Shown here: positions 1-5,504 of the stretch, one piece after another
How positions within the stretch are numbered: position 1 is the stretch's first letter
Layout of the letters: the number at the start of each line of letters is the position of its first letter
Origin: Lachnospiraceae bacterium UBA3645
GTDB lineage: Bacteria; Bacillota; Clostridia; Lachnospirales; Lachnospiraceae
DNA: 16,151 nucleotides
NCBI GenBank assembly: GCA_002373555.1
Contig: DFKM01000149.1
Location: 1 to 16,151 of the forward strand
Direction of reading: 5' to 3'
Made by a program: the position numbers and the translations under genes
The notes under the pieces: model-generated
Told to the model about the DNA's origin: nothing
Databases searched by the model: none
The model's input: only the letters and a program-made list of their open reading frames with translations

Positions 1-1294
1 TCAGGCTGTCCCAGCCGAAGCGCGCTCTGCCTTCCGTCAGCACCTTCCGGAAATTGGCGCCGCAGATGCTCGCGCCATGCATGACATCCGCGTCATACGG
101 TGCCCGGATATTTTTCAGCCGGAAATCCACCGGATCGATCCCGAGTTCCTCCGCGATCATGTTCCAGTGGGGTTCGAGCGCGATCGCTTCCTCCGACGAT
201 CCCCAGCTGCGGAAGCTTCCGTTCGCCGGCGTCGTAGTGCAGATGGAATAGCCTGTGAAACGGATATTCGGCAGTGCATATGTTTTCCCGAGCTTTCCTC
301 CTGCCGTGCGCAGATAGGAAGGACTGATCGTCTGGTACGCGCCCGCGTCCAGATTCATATGAATCCATACGCCGTGCACAGTGCCGTCCCGGTCCACCTT
401 GCTTTCCGTTCTGGTATCGAAATTGTGCCGCAGCAGCGTCCCCGTGATCTGCTCTTTCCTGGTGAAATGGCACATCACATCCGCTTTCAGATCATAAGCC
501 GCATAAGCGACCAGCGGCTCCAGCACCATTTCCTGCTTCACGCCGAAGGAACCGCCCATGATCGTCTTGATCACCCGGACTCTGTTGTAGGAAAGCCCCA
601 GGAGGTCCGCCACCGTGGAACGCACGCCGTAAGCTGTCTGCGTACCGGTCCATACGATCAGTTTTCCGGTCCCGCGGTCGTATTTCGCGCGGGACGCCTG
701 GGTCTCCATGCACATATGCGTCATCCGGCTGATATGCGATTCGCTGTGAAACATAAGCTCGCCGGCAGCGGCTTCATAATCTCCGTATTCCTGACAGTAC
801 GGCTCGTCCTTCGCGGGATAAATATTTCCGTTCCCGTTTTCATGCAGCTGCGGCGCGCATTCCTTCATCGTATCCTCCATGGTCAGGAGCAGCGGCAGCG
901 CTTCATATTCTACTTCGATCAGCCGGCAGGCCTGCTCCGCCGTCTCCGCATCTTCGGCAACGACAGCCGCTATCCGCTCTCCGTAGAACCTGACTTCCCG
1001 GTCAAAGAGACGTTCCTGGTTCTGGCTCCACTGAAGCTCATAAGAGGAAACGCGTCCGCGGTCGAAATACGTATCCGGCGTATTTTCGCAGGTATAGACC
1101 GCTTTGACGCCGGGCAGCCACGCCTTCGTCGTATCGATCCTCGTGATCCGACCATGGGCGATCGTACTGGGTTTGTATTTCAGATGCAGCATGCCGGGCG
1201 ACTGCATGTCCGAGCAGTACTCGACATGTCCCGTCACCTTCCCGTATCCGTGATCCGATCCCGTAGACCGGCCGATATAGCTGTATTCCTTCAT
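1..1294 (-). CDS. Xanthine dehydrogenase-type molybdopterin-binding subunit (partial, 3' end outside window)
   Basis: The first 431 residues of a molybdenum hydroxylase large subunit are visible; the stop codon lies left of the window. This family uses a molybdopterin cofactor to hydroxylate heteroaromatic rings or aldehydes with water as oxygen source, normally together with [2Fe-2S] and FAD subunits, neither of which is visible here. Seen: the N-terminal KVTG-x-x-x-Y pattern (about 19-26), a cofactor-contacting GTQ (217-219), GGSFGVKQE (247-255, family norm GGGFGGKE) and FRSWG (361-365, family norm FRGFG). The substrate-orienting Glu of xanthine dehydrogenase aligns with Gln254, so a purine substrate is doubtful. 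The start is supported by GGAGG at 1302-1306, seven bases upstream. It follows the lyase gene by 44 bp and is probably the fourth gene of the operon. Family membership is firm; substrate is unknown. Confidence 0.9.
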   Translation of the reverse strand, partial: MKEYSYIGRSTGSDHGYGKVTGHVEYCSDMQSPGMLHLKYKPSTIAHGRITRIDTTKAWLPGVKAVYTCENTPDTYFDRGRVSSYELQWSQNQERLFDREVRFYGERIAAVVAEDAETAEQACRLIEVEYEALPLLLTMEDTMKECAPQLHENGNGNIYPAKDEPYCQEYGDYEAAAGELMFHSESHISRMTHMCMETQASRAKYDRGTGKLIVWTGTQTAYGVRSTVADLLGLSYNRVRVIKTIMGGSFGVKQEMVLEPLVAYAAYDLKADVMCHFTRKEQITGTLLRHNFDTRTESKVDRDGTVHGVWIHMNLDAGAYQTISPSYLRTAGGKLGKTYALPNIRFTGYSICTTTPANGSFRSWGSSEEAIALEPHWNMIAEELGIDPVDFRLKNIRAPYDADVMHGASICGANFRKVLTEGRARFGWDSL

Positions 1295-1338
1295 TGACTG
1301 TCCTCCGCGCTGTAGATTTTGCAGCTATTCTGTATCGG

Positions 1339-2865
1339 TCACTGCAGTTTTCCCGTTTCCTCTTCCACGATACGAAGAAGTTCACCGTTGTGGATCAGGT
1401 TCCGCAGGAACTGGATATGGGGATAGAGATATTCATCCACCGTCATCAGCGGCACATCCTCCGCGATGCGGTCATAGATTTTCTTTGAGACGGACGAAAC
1501 CGGCGTGCTTTCATCCGCGAAGCTCTGGGCTTCATAATCGGAGAGCAGTTCGATTGCGAGAACATATTCCAGTTTCTCGCTGACGCTGTAGGCTTTCTTC
1601 GCGGCATTGTATCCCATCGCCACATAATCTTCCTGGTTCACGCAGGTCGGCGTGTTGTCCACGCTTGCTGGATGGGAAAGCACCCGCATGCTGTTGATCA
1701 GTCCGGCCTGGGTATACTGCGGGATCATCAGCCCGGAATTCAGGCCCGGATTCCGGATCATGAACGAAGGATAGCCGGAGTGGCCTTCATCAATCAGGCG
1801 GTTGTTGCGCCGCTCGGACATCTTCGCCAGCATCGTGGCCGCGATCGCACAGGAATCCATCTCGATGCCGACATAGGAGGAATCCGCATTGCACGCGGAG
1901 ATGACATCCTCATCCCCTTCCTCCGGCCAGATGATCGGATTGTCGCAGCAGGAATTCATTTCCGTTTCGATCGTGCGCTTGGCATCATAGAGCGTCTTCT
2001 TGGCAGCGCCGTGCAGCTGCGGGATGCAGCGCAGAGACAGTGCGTCCTGCAGATGGCTTCCTTCCGCAGCCTTGATCACGGCGGAATCCGCGAGGATCTT
2101 CCGTACATTTTCCGCGGAAGACGACTGCTCTTTATGCGGACGTACGGACATGACCCGGGGATCAAATGCGCGGATCAGACCTTTGCTGTTCTCCAGCGAC
2201 AATGCGCCGATGATGTCAGCGGATTTCGCGGACTCGATCATGTCATAGACTGCCAGCGCGCCCATCGCCGTAGGGGAAGTCGTGCCGGACACCAGCGCCA
2301 GGCCTTCCTTGGAAGCCAGGGTGATCGGGGACAGGCCGGCTCTCGCGAGCGCTTCCCGGCCGTCCAGCAGTTCGCCCTCGAACCAGGCTTTTCCTTCGCC
2401 GATCAGCACAAGCGCCATATGCGCTTCCGGGCTCAGATAACCGACTGAGCCGTCGCCCGGCGCCCAGGGGGTCAGATTGCGGTTCAGGAATTCGCGGTAC
2501 ATTTCCAGCACGATCAGCCGGACGCCGGAATACCCCTGTCCAAGATTCTGCAGCACCATGAGCATCGTACCTCTGACGACTTCCTCTGTGAGCGGCTGCC
2601 CGACGGAAACAGAGTGCGACAGCAGTATATTTCTCTGCAGCGCAGCGGCTTCCTCACTGCTGATCGTTTTGGTGCAGAGGGAACCGAAACCGGTCGTTAC
2701 ACCGTACATGGGTTTCTCTTCTGCGGTCCATCCGTCGACCAGGCTTCTGGCTTTCTTCACACGCGTCTCATATTCGTTTGAAAAATTGACCGGCACGTGG
2801 TATCTGACGACCTGTATAAAATCATCGAGTGAAAGTGTCTCTCCCAAAGTTACCCAGCTTTTCAT
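1339..2865 (-). CDS. Histidine/aromatic ammonia-lyase homologue with the MIO tripeptide deleted
   Basis: A 508-residue, full-length member of the HAL/PAL fold. Compared with Pseudomonas putida HAL it keeps the Tyr of YGVTTGFG (Tyr54), the His of LSH (His84), Arg279 in QDALSLR, the DNP motif (308-310) and the Glu of NQED (Glu412). At the active-site loop the family consensus GSVGASGDLAPLAHM reads GSVGYLSPEAHM (139-150), three residues shorter, removing exactly the Ala-Ser-Gly that cyclises to MIO. The catalytic Asn of LLNGT is Ser193, the catalytic Tyr before SLR is Leu276, and the Phe after GGN is Ala327. The frame is intact, so this is a repurposed enzyme rather than a decayed hutH. AAGGAGA precedes the start, 21 bp after the preceding lyase gene. 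It would act in the cytoplasm; the reaction is not predictable, but a lyase with a leaving group not needing MIO is plausible. Confidence 0.88.
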   Translation of the reverse strand: MKSWVTLGETLSLDDFIQVVRYHVPVNFSNEYETRVKKARSLVDGWTAEEKPMYGVTTGFGSLCTKTISSEEAAALQRNILLSHSVSVGQPLTEEVVRGTMLMVLQNLGQGYSGVRLIVLEMYREFLNRNLTPWAPGDGSVGYLSPEAHMALVLIGEGKAWFEGELLDGREALARAGLSPITLASKEGLALVSGTTSPTAMGALAVYDMIESAKSADIIGALSLENSKGLIRAFDPRVMSVRPHKEQSSSAENVRKILADSAVIKAAEGSHLQDALSLRCIPQLHGAAKKTLYDAKRTIETEMNSCCDNPIIWPEEGDEDVISACNADSSYVGIEMDSCAIAATMLAKMSERRNNRLIDEGHSGYPSFMIRNPGLNSGLMIPQYTQAGLINSMRVLSHPASVDNTPTCVNQEDYVAMGYNAAKKAYSVSEKLEYVLAIELLSDYEAQSFADESTPVSSVSKKIYDRIAEDVPLMTVDEYLYPHIQFLRNLIHNGELLRIVEEETGKLQ

Positions 2866-2886
2866 AATGTCTCCTTTTCTGTACGG

Positions 2887-4410
2887 TCAGGCCTGCTGCG
2901 GGAGCAGCGCTGTCAGTTCATCGGAAATGATCAGTTCATAGGCAGCCCGGATCTCGGCGTGCATATTGCGGTCTTCATGGAGGAACGGGATCACCTTCCG
3001 GATGGTCTGATAGGCCTTTTCCGTATAGTGTCCAAGCTGCAGTTCCCCGAGTTTCTGTTTCCGCAGATCGACGGCCTGCGCCGCGTACAATGCTTCGATC
3101 CCGACCAGGTATCTCAGATTATCAATGATCCGGAGCGCTTTTTCCGCAGCCATGGGAAGATTTGTCCCCCGGTCCTCGATGCCGCCCTCCAGCTGATAAA
3201 AATCCATGCTGGACGGCTGTGCCAGATGCCTGTTCTCCGCATCCAAATTCGCGTAGGTATTCATGATCGTCGCATAGCCGAAGCCTGCGTCATCCCACGG
3301 CGCCAGATAGCGTGTCAGATGGGTAAACGACGGATCCGTCATTTTCAGCATTCTGAAAACGATCGTCTTTGACAGCACCGCCAGTGTTCCTGCCAGCATT
3401 TCCACGCCGGCAGCAAGGGTCGGCGATTCAAAGTTCGCTGTCACAGAGGTTTCCTTTTCCTCCAGCAGGATGCAGGGATTATCCGATGTCGAATTCAGCT
3501 GGATCGCCAGGAATCGCTTTACAAACTGCAGTGCGTCCTTTACCGCGCCGGCAACACAGAATCCGTCCCGGAAGGAAAGCGGATCCTGCAGCGCACGGTC
3601 TTTATCCGGCGCGTAGAGATAGCTCCCCGCCAGGAATTTTCTGCATTCCGCCGCCGCTTCCATCTGTCCCGGCAGTCCCCGCAGGCGGTTCACGGCTTCG
3701 CTCATCTGCTCGACATTCCCGTTCAGGCCTTCATAATCCAGACAGTACACCAGCTGGGACAGCGAAAGAAGCTTTTCCGCTTCCCATACCAGTTCTGCCG
3801 CCAGCGCCTCTCCCTGCGCATTCGAGAGGATGATCGTGTGCGCATCCTTCTGATCCATCACATACGGCGGGATCCCGCAGGCTTCCATTGCCTCTGCGGC
3901 ATTCATCACTTTTCCGTTCCAGCTGACATCTGCTTCCCCGATAAAGGCCATACCGATATGCGATAATGTCGCGATATCGTCATCTCCCATCGATCCCCGC
4001 GAAGGGACGTGCGGCGTGAGCCCGTGATTCAGGAATGCCTCGAACATTTCCGCCAGTTCATCCGTTGCGCAGGCTGCGCCGATAAGCATCTGGTTTAAGC
4101 GGATGCACATCATGGCACGGACCTGATGATCCGCGTGCCACGGATCCACCCCGAGGCAATGCGAGCGGATCAGCCGCTTGTTGTAAGAGACCAGCGCGCT
4201 TTCTTCCATCCTGCGGTCTTTATTCCAGCCGACGCCGCGGTTGAATCCGTAGATCGCTTTTCCGTCCTTTGCCAGACCGGTCATGATCCTGCGTCCTTCC
4301 GCCAGTCTGTCAAAGCATTCTTCCGCGATCGCGACTCTTCTTCCCCGGCAGGCTACATCATACAGTTCTTCCAGTTTAAGATCGTGTCCGTTTAAGATGA
4401 CCGGCTCCAT
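2887..4410 (-). CDS. Second, divergent MIO-less ammonia-lyase-fold protein
   Basis: A 507-residue HAL/PAL-fold protein, strongly diverged from its 508-residue neighbour. The loop that should carry Ala-Ser-Gly reads GSMGDDDIATLSH (139-151), so Asp-Asp replaces the MIO-forming residues. It retains Tyr54 (YGFNRG), His84 (RSH), Arg281 in QDPLSFR, the SDNP motif (309-312), the NF pair (326-327) and the Glu of IED (Glu412); the catalytic Tyr before the SFR motif is Leu278. An in-frame upstream ATG at 4473 exists, but the start at 4410 is preferred: GGAGG lies five bases before it, it avoids overlapping the upstream gene, and it makes both lyases the same length. The gap to the upstream dehydrogenase gene is 13 bp, indicating co-transcription and possibly coupled translation. 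HAL-family active sites are built from several subunits, so a mixed oligomer with the other lyase is possible but unproven. Confidence 0.85.
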   Translation of the reverse strand: MEPVILNGHDLKLEELYDVACRGRRVAIAEECFDRLAEGRRIMTGLAKDGKAIYGFNRGVGWNKDRRMEESALVSYNKRLIRSHCLGVDPWHADHQVRAMMCIRLNQMLIGAACATDELAEMFEAFLNHGLTPHVPSRGSMGDDDIATLSHIGMAFIGEADVSWNGKVMNAAEAMEACGIPPYVMDQKDAHTIILSNAQGEALAAELVWEAEKLLSLSQLVYCLDYEGLNGNVEQMSEAVNRLRGLPGQMEAAAECRKFLAGSYLYAPDKDRALQDPLSFRDGFCVAGAVKDALQFVKRFLAIQLNSTSDNPCILLEEKETSVTANFESPTLAAGVEMLAGTLAVLSKTIVFRMLKMTDPSFTHLTRYLAPWDDAGFGYATIMNTYANLDAENRHLAQPSSMDFYQLEGGIEDRGTNLPMAAEKALRIIDNLRYLVGIEALYAAQAVDLRKQKLGELQLGHYTEKAYQTIRKVIPFLHEDRNMHAEIRAAYELIISDELTALLPQQA

Positions 4411-4423
4411 ATGCGCCTCCGAT

Positions 4424-5323
4424 TCATTCTGCATCTTCCAGAAGATTTCCTCCGACCGTATCATATCCGTCATAGAAGCCGCTTCCGGATTTCATACCGA
4501 GTTTTCCTGCTTCCACCATTTCCAGAAGCTTCCGGGGCGGGCGGTCACGCTCTTCCCCGCTGGCTTCAAAATAAGACATTTCAATATTGTAAACGGTATC
4601 CAGGCCGATCAGATCCATCAGTTCGAACGGCCCGACCTTGCTTTCCCATTCCGTCTTCCAGCCGCGGTCAAATTCCGCCGGATCACAGTATCCGTTTGCC
4701 CAAAGCCACAGGCACTCTCTCTTGACGGCACGCCAGACCCGGTTTATGGAGTAGCCTTTATTCTCTTTTCTGGTGACGACCGGTTCAAACCCGAGGGTCC
4801 GGTAATGCGCCAGTGCCGCTTCCTTTGTTTCCTCCGAAGTCGACGGATTCCACATCATTTCCAGATAATCGTTCCGCACCGGATCATCATGATCCGTGGA
4901 GAACGTCTTCCTCTTTCTCTCCTCTGAACACTGCACATAAATATCGCTCATCAGCAGGGAGGAAGTATTGGAATTCAGATACGTCCGCTCCGGACAGACC
5001 CGGTCCAGTTCTCCGAACAGTTCCTGCTTCAGCGCAAGCTTCTCAGGCACGCATTCAATGACCAGATCCGCGTCTCCGCAGCAATCCGCAAGGGACGCCG
5101 CATAGGAGATCCGCTCAAGCAGCGCTTCTTTCTCAGCTTCCGTGATCCTGCCCTCCTTAACATAGAAATCCGCGAAACGCTCTGTTTTCTGTCTGCATAT
5201 TTCTCTGGAGCGTTCCGAGCGGCTGTAGCCGCAGACAGTCTTGCCATGCAGTGCGTTCCGGAACGCGATCATGGAACCCTGGATGCCGATGCCGACGACG
5301 GCGACTTTTCTGATTTGGTCCAT
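4424..5323 (-). CDS. 3-hydroxyacyl-CoA dehydrogenase-like NAD-dependent oxidoreductase
   Basis: A 299-residue protein with the architecture of L-3-hydroxyacyl-CoA dehydrogenase: an N-terminal Rossmann motif GIGIQG (11-16), VIECVPEK (88-95), SNTSSL (118-123), an INR with the catalytic-type Asn194, and the C-terminal signature KLGMKSGSGFYDG (274-286). The family reduces or oxidises 3-hydroxy groups with NAD; relatives include L-carnitine dehydrogenase and lambda-crystallin/L-gulonate dehydrogenase. The usual LHFFNP segment around the catalytic His is replaced by STDHDDPVRND (142-152). His145 and Glu155 can still be aligned with the catalytic pair, but a classical acyl-CoA substrate is uncertain. 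It is the first gene of the operon, with GGTGGGAG before its ATG, directly downstream of the repeat-bearing promoter. A role on a hydroxy-acid or betaine-like intermediate is inference. Confidence 0.83.
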   Translation of the reverse strand: MDQIRKVAVVGIGIQGSMIAFRNALHGKTVCGYSRSERSREICRQKTERFADFYVKEGRITEAEKEALLERISYAASLADCCGDADLVIECVPEKLALKQELFGELDRVCPERTYLNSNTSSLLMSDIYVQCSEERKRKTFSTDHDDPVRNDYLEMMWNPSTSEETKEAALAHYRTLGFEPVVTRKENKGYSINRVWRAVKRECLWLWANGYCDPAEFDRGWKTEWESKVGPFELMDLIGLDTVYNIEMSYFEASGEERDRPPRKLLEMVEAGKLGMKSGSGFYDGYDTVGGNLLEDAE

Positions 5324-5365
5324 ATTCTTCTCCCACCTTTAATTTATTCCACTTTCATCAGAAAT

Positions 5366-5395
5366 ATTATATTATAAATGTCCATAAAATGTCCA
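5366..5395 (-). promoter_or_regulatory. Promoter of the dehydrogenase-lyase-hydroxylase operon
   Basis: On the minus strand TGGACA (complement of 5390-5395) and TATAAT (complement of 5366-5371) are separated by 18 bp. A second, overlapping TATAAT lies at 5371-5376. Transcription would start near 5359, leaving a leader of about 35 nt before the dehydrogenase ATG. The -35 box is imperfect and coincides with one of the direct repeats, as expected for an activator-dependent promoter. Confidence 0.7.
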
Positions 5396-5406
5396 CAAAA
5401 TGTCCA
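5378..5406 (-). promoter_or_regulatory. Predicted SARP operator: three TGGACAT heptamers at 11-bp period
   Basis: ATGTCCA (TGGACAT on the minus strand) occurs at 5378-5384, 5389-5395 and 5400-5406, spaced by exactly 4 bp, giving an 11-bp period of one helical turn. The spacers are also similar (TTTG, TTTA on the minus strand). Streptomyces antibiotic regulatory proteins such as ActII-ORF4 and DnrI bind direct heptamer repeats with this geometry just upstream of a -10 box. The copy nearest the gene is 6 bp from the distal TATAAT. A SARP-like regulator is encoded divergently next to it, so it is the obvious ligand; binding itself is inferred. Confidence 0.75.
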
Positions 5407-5431
5407 ATAATTGCTTCATCACTGCATTTCG

Positions 5432-5460
5432 TTGATAAACGGTCGTTATTATGCTAAAAT
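5432..5460 (+). promoter_or_regulatory. Sigma-A-type promoter of the SARP-like regulator
   Basis: TTGATA (5432-5437), a 17-bp spacer and TAAAAT (5455-5460), with the extended -10 TG at 5452-5453. The start point would be near 5467, about 38 nt before the TTG start codon. The three operator repeats end 25 bp upstream of the -35 box, so autoregulation is possible. Confidence 0.7.
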
Positions 5461-5504
5461 TCTGACAAAGTATCTGTAATCTGTCTGCCCGGGGAGGTAT
5501 CAAG

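Noticed and set aside
77..1297. A 406-codon open frame on the plus strand
   Set aside because: It lies antisense to the molybdenum hydroxylase gene, which has clear family motifs; the translation is Arg/His-rich and low in recognisable motifs, typical of a shadow frame in GC-rich DNA.
1339..4410. The two lyase genes as hutH pseudogenes
   Set aside because: Both frames are full-length without stops or frameshifts, have good ribosome binding sites, and retain several active-site residues at equivalent positions; functional divergence explains this better than decay.
4411..4473. Upstream ATG at 4473 as the start of the second lyase
   Set aside because: It would overlap the preceding gene by 50 bases and add a 21-residue tail foreign to the family, whereas the ATG at 4410 has GGAGG five bases ahead.
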